A DNA stretch of 64,000 bases from Enorma phocaeensis (GTDB taxonomy: Bacteria; Actinomycetota; Coriobacteriia; Coriobacteriales; Coriobacteriaceae), in the NCBI RefSeq assembly GCF_900186505.1, contig NZ_LT891969.1, positions 248,001-312,000 on the forward strand, read 5' to 3'. Below the pieces are notes generated by a model, which did no database searches, was not told where the DNA came from, and saw only the letters and a program-made list of their open reading frames with translations. The position numbers and the translations under genes were made by a program. Below are positions 52,801-60,911 of this stretch, one piece after another. The stretch's first letter is position 1. The number at the start of each line of letters is the position of its first letter.

Positions 52801-53565
52801 GTGGAGTATCTCAAGCTCATCGGTATCGTGATCATCGTGGTCGGCTTCGCGTGCAAGCTCGACTCGATCTTGGTCATCATGGTCGCTGCGATTGCAACGG
52901 CGCTCGTGGCGGGGCTCGACCTGCTCACATTCTTCCAAACGCTCGGGCAGAGCTTCGTCGACATTCCCGCGCTCTGCATCGGCGTCTTCGCGCTCGCGTT
53001 CGCGCTCTTCACGCCCATCAGCTCCCTCGTTGGCATCGGCGTGGGCGTGCTCGCGGCCGCGCTCAGCCTCATAGCGTATTCGCGCAAGAACAAGCCGCGC
53101 GTGTTTCTCGATGACGCACGGCGCATGCTCGATGCGGGCGGGCCCCTCTCCCTGCTTCCCATCTTGCTTGCGGGCCTCGGTGCCGTATTCACCGCAGCCG
53201 GTGTGGGCGAGGTCATCTCAGGCATGGTCTCGTCGGTCATCCCCGAGGGCAATATGGTGGTGGGTATCATCGTCTACGCCTTCACCATGGTCATGGGCAA
53301 CGCGTTCGCTGCGATCACGGTTATGACCGTGGGCGTGGGCGCGCCCTTCGTGCTGGCGCTTGGCGCGGATCCGGTGGTGGTGGGTAGCGTCGCGCTCACC
53401 TGCGGGTATTGCGGCACGCTCTGCACGCCCATGGCCGCAAACTTCAACATGGTGCCCGTGGCCATCCTCGATATGAAGGACAAGAACGGCGTCATCAAGA
53501 AGCAGATTCCCATCGTGCTCGTGATGCTCGCCGTGCAGATCGTGTACATGATCGCGATGGCGTAG
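52801..53565 (+). CDS. compact DUF969/DUF979 chimera (5-oxoproline transporter family)
   Basis: DUF969 and DUF979 proteins are normally two neighbouring membrane proteins of about 230 and 300 residues, annotated as subunits of a 5-oxoproline transporter. Here one 254-residue protein starts like DUF969 (VEYLKLIGIVIIVVGFACKL) up to about residue 55 and continues as the DUF979 C-terminal part (LLAGLGAVFTAAGVGEVISG, MGNAFAAITVMTVGVGAPF, TCGYCGTLCTPMAANFN). The join and the missing middle suggest an in-frame deletion between two ancestral genes, or a minimal natural form. GTG 52801 has AGGAG eight bases upstream; ATG 52759 is an alternative. pcp follows 97 bp later. Confidence 0.8.
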   Translation: MEYLKLIGIVIIVVGFACKLDSILVIMVAAIATALVAGLDLLTFFQTLGQSFVDIPALCIGVFALAFALFTPISSLVGIGVGVLAAALSLIAYSRKNKPRVFLDDARRMLDAGGPLSLLPILLAGLGAVFTAAGVGEVISGMVSSVIPEGNMVVGIIVYAFTMVMGNAFAAITVMTVGVGAPFVLALGADPVVVGSVALTCGYCGTLCTPMAANFNMVPVAILDMKDKNGVIKKQIPIVLVMLAVQIVYMIAMA

Positions 53566-53662
53566 GAAATGCGGCCGCCGCACGAGAGGCTGCGGCGGCC
53601 TGTGATGGATGTGCAGGCGCGCTGCGCGATGCCGCGCACCTTCGAGGGAAAGGATGGACGGC

Positions 53663-54313
53663 ATGAAGATTCTCGTCACTGGGTTCGAGCCCTTCGATGG
53701 AGCGACTATTAACCCCGCACGGGAGGCGGTGAAGCGCCTGCCCGAGACGGTGGCGGGCGCTGAGGTCGTCAAGGTTGAGCTGCCGGTTGTGTTTGGCCGT
53801 GAGCGCGAGGTTCTGAGCGCCGCCGTGGCTGAGCACGAGCCCGATGCCGTTGTGTGCATAGGCCAGGCGGGCGGTCGCACGCATGTCACGCCCGAGTTCG
53901 TGGGCATCAACTACGCGCACGCCCGTATCCCCGATAACGAGGGTAACCAGCCGCTCGCGCAGCCCATCGTAGCGGGCGGCCCCGACGCGTACTTTACGAA
54001 GCTGCCGGTGCATGCCATGGTCGAGCGCATGCGGGCGGCGGGAATCCCCGCGGCGGTGTCCTACACGGCTGGTACGTTCTGCTGCAACGAGATTCTCTAC
54101 ACGGTCCTCCATCTGTGCGCCACCGAGTATCCCGCTATGCGCGCCGGCTTCATCCATGTTCCCTATGCGACCGAGCAGGTGGCGCATATGGCCGAGGGCA
54201 CGGCATCGCTGCCGGTGGAGACCATGGTCGCCGGCCTCACGCTCGCCCTTGAGGCGATCGTCGAGTATCCGGAGGGCGATGCTACGGGTGTTGGCGGTGG
54301 TAGCGAGCACTAG
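53663..54313 (+). CDS. pcp: pyroglutamyl-peptidase I (pyrrolidone-carboxylate peptidase)
   Basis: Removes N-terminal pyroglutamate (5-oxoproline) from peptides. 216 residues, normal length. N-terminal MKILVTGFEPFDGATINPA, catalytic Glu region VCIGQAGGR, nucleophile Cys in AGTFCCNEILY and His in AGFIHVPY complete the Glu-Cys-His triad. ATG 53663 is chosen to give the canonical MKILVTGFEPF start, with GGATGGACGGC upstream; ATG 53654 is possible. It lies behind the DUF969/979 gene, which fits release and transport of 5-oxoproline. Confidence 0.95.
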   Translation: MKILVTGFEPFDGATINPAREAVKRLPETVAGAEVVKVELPVVFGREREVLSAAVAEHEPDAVVCIGQAGGRTHVTPEFVGINYAHARIPDNEGNQPLAQPIVAGGPDAYFTKLPVHAMVERMRAAGIPAAVSYTAGTFCCNEILYTVLHLCATEYPAMRAGFIHVPYATEQVAHMAEGTASLPVETMVAGLTLALEAIVEYPEGDATGVGGGSEH

Positions 54314-54402
54314 GTAGGTCTGCCGCGCGGAGGCAGGGGTAGCGCGAGCCCGGTAGGGCGGGGCGCCGCCAATCGTCGCTTCCATACCGAGGGAGGAACC
54401 TC

Positions 54403-55611
54403 ATGCACAGCAGCTTGCGAAGGGCCGGCAAGATTATTGCCGTCGTTGCTGTAGGGACGTTGTGCGCAGCTGCGCTGGTGCTTGCGGCAGGTTCGTGGTG
54501 GTTCGCTCCAGATGAGGGGGCAACGGCGCGCTACCCGCTTATGCCGAGCCCGGTCGATTTCGATGGTGACGGCATCGATGACTATACCGATATCCTAGAT
54601 GGTGCTCGCGCAGAGGCGATGGCGGCTCCCGTCTACGATGCCGGTTACTACGAAGGTGGTTATCCGCCTGATGATCGCGGCGCCTGCACCGATACGGTAT
54701 GGCGAGCCTTCGCCACGGCGGGCTATGACTTGAAAGGCATGGTCGATGCGGATATCGCGCGCGACCCGACAGCTTATGCCCGGGTTGTTTCCAGCCCCGA
54801 TCCAAACATCGACTTTCGCCGCGTGGGCGTGCTCCAAGTGTTCTTCTCTCGCTATGCCGTGGAGTTGGGATGCGATACCGCCGATGCCGCCTCGTGGCAG
54901 GCGGGTGACATCGTGGTCTTTGGCGACGCGGAGCATATCGGGATCGTCTCGGATCGGCGCGATGCGCGCGGCGTGCCGTTCATCATCCATAACATGGGGC
55001 AGCCGTTTCGCGAGGAGGACTACCTGGCCTATCCTTGGGCCATGCATCCCACCGCGCACTATCGCTTCGATGCGACGAGGGTTGCATCTGAGGTGCTCGT
55101 ATCGTTTCGCGGAGCGCTTCCAAGCTGGAGCCAGGCGCAAGAGGGCGGCATATACGATGCCGCTGTCCTCCAGGTGAGCTGCTATCCATCGCTCGGTCCG
55201 GCGGGGGAGGCGTATACCACAGACCCCGGCTTGATCGACCGAGCATGGGACCTCCTCTCTGGTCCGTGCTCGTATTTGCCGGGTGACCCGCAGGGCGAAC
55301 AGCTTGGCGGAGACGTCGTAGGCGGCTATTCGGCCAGTATCTCGCTCATTGCAGCTGATGGAAGAACGCTGGCCTCGGTCGCGCTTTCGACGCATGATGG
55401 CGCGTGGTATCGCGAGGTGGGTGGAGCGAAGTTCGCATACGATAATGCGGGCGCAATCGAAGAGTTCACCGATGAGTGCATCGAGCAGGCTCGCGAGGAG
55501 ACGTATCTTGCGGAGAGCGAGGGTCGCATGCTTCCGGCAGACGAGCGAACGTGGCTCACGCCCGAGGAATATGAGAGCGGCATCTCCACTGGAGTTGCCT
55601 CGCAGCCGTAG
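54403..55611 (+). CDS. DUF1287 (YijF-like) cysteine-type domain protein
   Basis: 402 residues. N-terminal signal or anchor helix (KIIAVVAVGTLCAAALVLAAG). A DUF1287 domain occupies about 60-235, recognised by GACTDTVWRAFATAGYDL, DPNIDFRRVGVLQVFF, WQAGDIVVFGDAEHIGIVSD and IIHNMGQPF. The fold is NlpC/P60-like, with Cys in GACTD and His in EHIGIV as probable active residues, so a wall amidase or peptidase activity is plausible. The C-terminal 165 residues are not recognised. GGGAGGA precedes the ATG. Confidence 0.85.
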   Translation: MHSSLRRAGKIIAVVAVGTLCAAALVLAAGSWWFAPDEGATARYPLMPSPVDFDGDGIDDYTDILDGARAEAMAAPVYDAGYYEGGYPPDDRGACTDTVWRAFATAGYDLKGMVDADIARDPTAYARVVSSPDPNIDFRRVGVLQVFFSRYAVELGCDTADAASWQAGDIVVFGDAEHIGIVSDRRDARGVPFIIHNMGQPFREEDYLAYPWAMHPTAHYRFDATRVASEVLVSFRGALPSWSQAQEGGIYDAAVLQVSCYPSLGPAGEAYTTDPGLIDRAWDLLSGPCSYLPGDPQGEQLGGDVVGGYSASISLIAADGRTLASVALSTHDGAWYREVGGAKFAYDNAGAIEEFTDECIEQAREETYLAESEGRMLPADERTWLTPEEYESGISTGVASQP

Positions 55612-55628
55612 GCGAGATTGGTAACATT

Positions 55629-55655
55629 GAGGGCCCGCTTCTCGAGCGAGCCCTC
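55629..55655. terminator. hairpin between DUF1287 gene and gltX
   Basis: GAGGGC / GCCCTC with an inner CGCT / AGCG stem. It lies between converging genes and may stop both. Confidence 0.6.
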
Positions 55656-55725
55656 TGAACAAGCCTTTGATGCAGGTTGTGCCTTTGCGGCGCATTGCGC
55701 ACCGTCAAGATGTCCCAGTGAATCG

Positions 55726-57204
55726 TTATAGCGCCATCTCGCGTGCGCGGTTGATGCGCGCGAGGCAGTCATCGCGGCCCACCAGCTGCATGGTCTCGCC
55801 AAGCGGCGGGCTTACCATGGTGCCGCAGACGGCCACGCGGATCGCTTGGAACACGACGCGCTTCTTAAGGTCGAGGGCCTCGGGCAGAGGTTCGAGGGCA
55901 GCATCGATCTTCTCGGCCTCCCACTCGTCGGCCGGCAGCGTTCCTAGGGCTACGCGCGCGGCGTCGAGTACGACGCCCATGCCCTCTTTGGCGAGACCCT
56001 TCGCGACGGACTTGTCGTCATAGGAGAGGGTTTTAGCGGTGGCGAAGATGGGCGCGGCAACGGTCGCGGCATCTGAGGGCATCTTGGTGCGCGGACGCAC
56101 GATGCTGGCGAGCAGATTCCACCAGGCGTCATTGTGCGCGCTGCGCTCGATATCGCATCCCGCAGCTTTCAGTTGGGGAATCATGATCTCGTTGGTGAAG
56201 GCGGCATCGTCCATCGCATTGATGTACTCCGCGTTCATCCAGTCGAGCTTCTTGGGGTCGAAGGTAGCCGGGTTCTTGGAGATGCGGTCGAGCGAGAAGC
56301 GGCTTGCGAGCACATCGCGTGGGATCACCGTGGTCTCGCCATCGAGCGACCAGCCGAGGAGCGCCAGGTAGTTGACGAACGCATCGGAGAGGTAGCCGGC
56401 ATCACGGTACTCTTCCACGGAAGTCGCGCCGTGGCGCTTGGAGAGCTTTTTGCCGTCGGCTCCCAGAATCATCGAGATATGGGCGAACACGGGAACCGGC
56501 GCACCCAGGGCCTCGTAGACCATGACCTGCCGCGGGGTGTTGGAGAGGTGGTCGTCGCCGCGGATGACGTGGGTGATTCCCATGGCGACGTCATCGACCA
56601 CGGTGGTGAAGTTGTAGGTGGGCGTACCGTCCGACCGGAAAATCACGAAGTCATCGAGCTCCTTGGCGTCGAATACGACTTTGCCGTGCACGGCATCATC
56701 GACCACCACGTCGCCGCGGTCCTCGGGCACCTTGATGCGCAAGGTATAGGGCTCCCCGGCCTCCATGCGCGCACGCGCCTCGTCCGCCGGGATGTTGCGG
56801 CAACGGCGCTGGTAGCCTTGGAAGGGGTCCTTGCGCGCTTTGGCGGCTGCGCGGTCCGCCTCGAGCTGCTCGGGCGAGCAGAAGCAGGGATAGGCTTTGC
56901 CCTCTGCGAGCAAGCGCTCCGCCGCCTCGCGATAGATGTCGAGGCGCTCGGTCTGCGCGTAGGGGCCATAATCCCCGCCGACCTCGGGGCCCTCGTCCCA
57001 GTCGAGGCCCAGCCAGCGCATGGCGCGCAAGATGATCTGGGTGTTCTCATCGGTGGAGCGGGTGGGATCGGTGTCGTCGATGCGCAGGATGAAGGTGCCG
57101 CCTGTCGAACGGGCGAACGCCCAGTTGTAGATTGCCGTGCGGGCGCCGCCGATGTGCAGCTTGCCCGTCGGTGAGGGTGCGAAGCGAACGCGGACGTTGG
57201 GCAT
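55726..57204 (-). CDS. gltX: glutamyl-tRNA synthetase
   Basis: Charges tRNA-Glu, and in organisms without glutaminyl-tRNA synthetase also tRNA-Gln for later amidation. 492 residues, the normal discriminating or non-discriminating bacterial length. Class I motifs: HIGH as SPTGKLHIGGARTA near the N-terminus and KMSKS as KKLSKRHGATS. The substrate-binding HVIRGDDHLSNTP stretch is intact. AAGGAG precedes the ATG. TATAAT on the minus strand at 57251-57246 may be its -10 box. Its substrates' genes lie at 38.4-38.8 kb. Confidence 0.96.
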   Translation of the reverse strand: MPNVRVRFAPSPTGKLHIGGARTAIYNWAFARSTGGTFILRIDDTDPTRSTDENTQIILRAMRWLGLDWDEGPEVGGDYGPYAQTERLDIYREAAERLLAEGKAYPCFCSPEQLEADRAAAKARKDPFQGYQRRCRNIPADEARARMEAGEPYTLRIKVPEDRGDVVVDDAVHGKVVFDAKELDDFVIFRSDGTPTYNFTTVVDDVAMGITHVIRGDDHLSNTPRQVMVYEALGAPVPVFAHISMILGADGKKLSKRHGATSVEEYRDAGYLSDAFVNYLALLGWSLDGETTVIPRDVLASRFSLDRISKNPATFDPKKLDWMNAEYINAMDDAAFTNEIMIPQLKAAGCDIERSAHNDAWWNLLASIVRPRTKMPSDAATVAAPIFATAKTLSYDDKSVAKGLAKEGMGVVLDAARVALGTLPADEWEAEKIDAALEPLPEALDLKKRVVFQAIRVAVCGTMVSPPLGETMQLVGRDDCLARINRAREMAL

Positions 57205-57424
57205 GAAGAAGCTCCTTGGCTCTTGGATTCATATATACCGCTGCCATTATACGCAACATGCGCGAACGCCGCCGTGCCGATTCACCGGTGCCTGCCATTT
57301 CCGAGCCGTTTGCGTCGATTCTCTGCTTGCACGTAGAGCGGGCGTGAATGGGGGCCATTTTGTCTTGCGGGCGTGAAATGGGGTATGAGACTACAGGTAT
57401 GCCGAAACCGTCCCAGGAGGATTC

Positions 57425-58186
57425 GTGTCCGCTGCTGATATCGTTGTCGCCGCGCGCGACGCCTCATATTCCATCGCCGGGTACCGCTCGTTTGAGTTCG
57501 CTACGTTCGAAGCCCGGATCGGGCGCACGTGCGCACTGCTGAGCAGCGAGCCTGCTTGTGCCCGCGACCTGTTGCTCGCCATCGCCGGCTTTTTGCGGCC
57601 GGTATCGGGTTCGCTCGAGGTCGCGGGTGCCGAGCTGTCTTCGGCGCGTGCCCTTCGGGGGAAGCGCCCGCGTCGTGCCGCGGTGCCCCCGCGCGGTACG
57701 GTGGGCATCGGGATCTTCGCTTCCGTCGCGGATGTTCCGACGCACCTTACGGTGGAGGAGGTTGTCACGCGCGAGATGCGTCTGCGCGCGCCGCGCGGTG
57801 CCGAGGGCCGAGCGGCAGGTGCGGATACCCTCGATTACCTTGCATCGTTCAACATCGCGACGCAATCTTCTCGCCGTGTGAGCCAGCTTGGCCCGCGTGA
57901 CCGCGCGCGGCTCTCGACTGCTCTTGCCTGCGTGGGTTCCCCGCAGGTTGCCGTGGTCGATCTTGGCGATCCCTTCATCGGCGCCCTGTCGCATGATGAT
58001 GCGCTGGCGCTCGCTGGCGAGATGGGGGCTGCGGCGCGAACCTTCGGCCTCGCCCTTGTGTTCTCGTCGTCCGATCCTGCGGTCGCATGTGCTGCGGACC
58101 GCTCGTTCGCACTTGACATCGATGCCTCGGAGGCGCTTCACACCTTTGAGGCTGTTATGGAAGATTCGGAGGTGTCGGCTTCGTGA
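57425..58186 (+). CDS. degenerate ABC ATPase-like protein, coupled to YhgE/Pip
   Basis: 253 residues with the overall shape of an ABC ATPase but with nucleotide motifs lost. The P-loop position reads LLSSEPACARDLLLAIAGFL, without GxxGxGK[ST]. The signature region reads VSQLGPRDRARLSTALA instead of LSGGQ. The Walker B position reads VAVVDLGDP, with Glu replaced by Gly. Strand and helix order, including GFLRPVSGSLEVAG after the P-loop helix, still match. It is therefore probably a structural or regulatory partner rather than an ATPase. AGGAGG precedes GTG 57425; the stop overlaps the next start (GTGA), indicating tight coupling. Confidence 0.8.
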   Translation: MSAADIVVAARDASYSIAGYRSFEFATFEARIGRTCALLSSEPACARDLLLAIAGFLRPVSGSLEVAGAELSSARALRGKRPRRAAVPPRGTVGIGIFASVADVPTHLTVEEVVTREMRLRAPRGAEGRAAGADTLDYLASFNIATQSSRRVSQLGPRDRARLSTALACVGSPQVAVVDLGDPFIGALSHDDALALAGEMGAAARTFGLALVFSSSDPAVACAADRSFALDIDASEALHTFEAVMEDSEVSAS

Positions 58187-60792
58187 GCGTTTTCATGGAG
58201 ATGTTGAGATCGGCGGCTGCTCGTGCAGCGCGCGATCGCTCTTCTGGCCTGGCGCTGCTCGCTGCCGTGTTCGCCCCTGCCGTGCTCGCGCTCGTGCTCG
58301 TGGCGGTGGTGACGCCGTCGTTGGGAGCAAACGAGGCCATGCCGGTCGCGCTCGTCAATCTCGATCGGGGTGCCGAGGACGCAGCCGGGCATGAGGTGCG
58401 CGCAGGCGAGGACCTCGTGGACGAGCTGCTCGATTCGGGAGACGTCGCGTGGGTCGAGACCGATCGCGCCACCGCAGATTCCGGTCTCGCGTCTGGCGAC
58501 TTCGCGCTTATCGTGCAGATTCCCGAAAACTACTCCGAGCAGGTTGCGAGCTTGGGGGGCGACGAGCCCGAGCGCGCCCAGATCCAGGTCATATCCGACG
58601 GATCCCAAAACGTTCTCGCCACGCGCGAGGGGGCTCAGGTCATGCGCCAGGTACAGCAGCGCCTGCGCGGCGAGCTCGGGGAGGACTATCTCGTCTCGGT
58701 TCTGAACGACGTGAACGGCGAGGCTTCGCGCCTCACGCTTACCGCCGATGGCGCGGTGGTTCTAGACGACGCCTACGATGTGCTCGAGCAGGGCGCGGCG
58801 GGAGTCGCTACGGGATTGGAGCAGACGGCTGCTGGTACCGGCGTGCTCGTTCAGGGCGTCGACGGCATCGCACAGGGGGTAGGCGCCCTCGGGGCCGGCA
58901 ACCAGGCGCTAGCGGAAGGCATCGATATGGTGAACGAGCAGGCAGCGACCCCGCTCGCTGCGGGCTCGGAGGCGCTCGTTGCGGGACTCGACCAAGCTGC
59001 GGATGGCCTGACGACGATCGCTCAAGGGATTGACGGTGCCGGAGCCCTGGCGAGTGGTGCGAACGAGTTGCTCTCGCAAAGCTCCAGCTCGCTAGCGAGC
59101 CTTGCCGGCCTCTCCGGTGAGCTGGCCGCTCCTGCTCAGGAGCTGAGCCAAGCGCAGACCCAGATGGCGTCGGTTTCCGGGAGCGTGATAGACGCCGCGG
59201 AGGATGCGACCCAGGGTATCGAGCAGGCGCGTGGCGGGGTTGACGCTGCGTCTGAAGCGGCGGGCGCGCTCGCCTCCACGGTAAATGGCGCCGATGGGAC
59301 GGGCGGCGTCATCGCGGATGCTTCTGCGGTAGGGGATGCGGCTTCGAACTGGCTTGGTGCGGATGGACGTGCCCAGATCATCGCCCTTGCTGCTGCGTTT
59401 GAGGCCGAGTCAGCTGGAGAGCCGCTATCTGCGGAGCAGCAGGCCCTCATAGACGCCTATACGGCAGATACGCAGGCATACCAGGAATCCGCTCCACAGC
59501 TCGAGCAGGGCATCCAAACGATATCGCAGCAGGCGGCAGACCTTGCTTCTGCTGCCGGCGAGGCAGCAGACGGCATCGATGCCGCTGCCAGCTCCATCGG
59601 GGGATTCTCCCAAGCATCCGCAAGCTTCCAGGAGAGCGCTGCCGTGGCTAACGGAGCTGCTGCATCCATAGCCGATCTGCTTGCGAACCATGACGCTTCG
59701 ATCTCGTCCTCTCTTGCCGGGGTGGTAGCCGCTCAGCAGATGCTCGATCAGGTGCCCGGGCTCACGGGGTCGCTCTCGGCGGGCGTCGAGGCAACGGCGT
59801 CCCTGCTCTCGAGCGACGGCTTGGTGGGTTCAGGTGCCGCAGGAGTCTCTACTGGAGTACGAGCGCTCTCGCAAGCGCTCGGGGGTTTCTCCTCGGCGAG
59901 CGTGCAGATTGGCGAAGGCAATGTCGCACTTGGTCAGGCCCTATCCGCCATGGGCGCGGGGGTGTCGGGTTTGGGCGATGGGCTCGGCGCGCTTGCCAGC
60001 GTGCAAGGCCAGCTTGCACAGGGCATCGGCCAGCTCGGCGAGGGTTCCCAGACCATCACGGAGACCATGCAGGCATCGGGCGAGGCGCTCCAGGACATCT
60101 CATCCGCAGCGGATGACCGGGCCGAGGCCGCCTCGCGGCCCGTCACGCTCGCGACGACGGTGGTGAACGAGGCGCCTTCGACGGCATCGCAGGTTGCTCC
60201 TATCGCGCTTGCGGCTGCCCTGTGGCTCGGCGCGCTTATGTGTTCCTACGTCATCGCGCCGTATGATCGGCGGGCGCTGCTCGTGGGAGGCGCGAGAGCT
60301 TCGGTGCTTGCCCCCGCCGCGCTCCATGTGCTCTTCGGTCTCGTCCAAGGGGCTGTCGCCATGGCGCTCCTCGCGGTGTTCGGTGGCGTCCAAGCCGCCT
60401 CGCTGCCCGCCCTCTTCCTCCTCGTGCTTGTCTGGTCGGTCGCGATGGCGCTCATCGCGCAGCTTCTGCGTCTCGTGCTCGGAGGTGCCGCCGGGCCGGT
60501 ATCGCTCGGCCTGCTCGTCTTGCAGCTCCTGTGCGCCGGGGCGATCTTGCCTGCCTATGCGGTGGGAGGCGTTCTCGAGGCGTTCGCTCAAGTGCTGCCG
60601 GTGCCGGTCTTCGCGAGCGCTCTGAGGGCTGCCGTCGCGGGTGCGACGGTTCCGCTCGGCTCTTTCATCGTGCTCGCCGCGTGGCTTGTCGCTGCGATCG
60701 CGTTGATGCTTGCGCTCGTTCGCCTCAAGAGGCGCGTTCGCCCTGAGCGCCTGGGACGTTCGACGGGCGTTTCGTCCGTTTTCGGTGGATGA
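58183..60792 (+). CDS. YhgE/Pip-family membrane protein
   Basis: 869 residues. N-terminal membrane helix (LALLAAVFAPAVLALVLVAV) and a Pip-like extracellular domain (VALVNLDRGAEDAAGHEV, FALIVQIPENYSEQVASLGG). A long Ala/Gly/Gln-rich region of repeated helices follows (about 205-640; for example GIAQGVGALGAGNQALAEGI), predicted to form a rod outside the membrane. The C-terminal ABC-2-type part has about five to six helices (about 670-845). Family members include the Lactococcus phage-infection protein and proteins near type VII secretion. Start GTG 58183 overlaps the stop of the ABC-like gene. The two probably form one membrane complex; the transported or secreted substrate is unknown. Confidence 0.88.
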   Translation: MSVFMEMLRSAAARAARDRSSGLALLAAVFAPAVLALVLVAVVTPSLGANEAMPVALVNLDRGAEDAAGHEVRAGEDLVDELLDSGDVAWVETDRATADSGLASGDFALIVQIPENYSEQVASLGGDEPERAQIQVISDGSQNVLATREGAQVMRQVQQRLRGELGEDYLVSVLNDVNGEASRLTLTADGAVVLDDAYDVLEQGAAGVATGLEQTAAGTGVLVQGVDGIAQGVGALGAGNQALAEGIDMVNEQAATPLAAGSEALVAGLDQAADGLTTIAQGIDGAGALASGANELLSQSSSSLASLAGLSGELAAPAQELSQAQTQMASVSGSVIDAAEDATQGIEQARGGVDAASEAAGALASTVNGADGTGGVIADASAVGDAASNWLGADGRAQIIALAAAFEAESAGEPLSAEQQALIDAYTADTQAYQESAPQLEQGIQTISQQAADLASAAGEAADGIDAAASSIGGFSQASASFQESAAVANGAAASIADLLANHDASISSSLAGVVAAQQMLDQVPGLTGSLSAGVEATASLLSSDGLVGSGAAGVSTGVRALSQALGGFSSASVQIGEGNVALGQALSAMGAGVSGLGDGLGALASVQGQLAQGIGQLGEGSQTITETMQASGEALQDISSAADDRAEAASRPVTLATTVVNEAPSTASQVAPIALAAALWLGALMCSYVIAPYDRRALLVGGARASVLAPAALHVLFGLVQGAVAMALLAVFGGVQAASLPALFLLVLVWSVAMALIAQLLRLVLGGAAGPVSLGLLVLQLLCAGAILPAYAVGGVLEAFAQVLPVPVFASALRAAVAGATVPLGSFIVLAAWLVAAIALMLALVRLKRRVRPERLGRSTGVSSVFGG

Positions 60793-60911
60793 GACGTCAG
60801 ACCAGCGATTCGCGTCCGGGCGTCTCGGTAGGGGAGTACAATCACTAGGCTGGACCCGGCGGAATGGTAACGGCCGCCGGCTTGTCAAACGTTCGCTAGA
60901 AGGGATCCACC

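Noticed and set aside
60793..60911. SAM riboswitch before metK
   Set aside because: The 119-bp leader lacks the conserved SAM-I, SAM-II or SAM-IV core elements.
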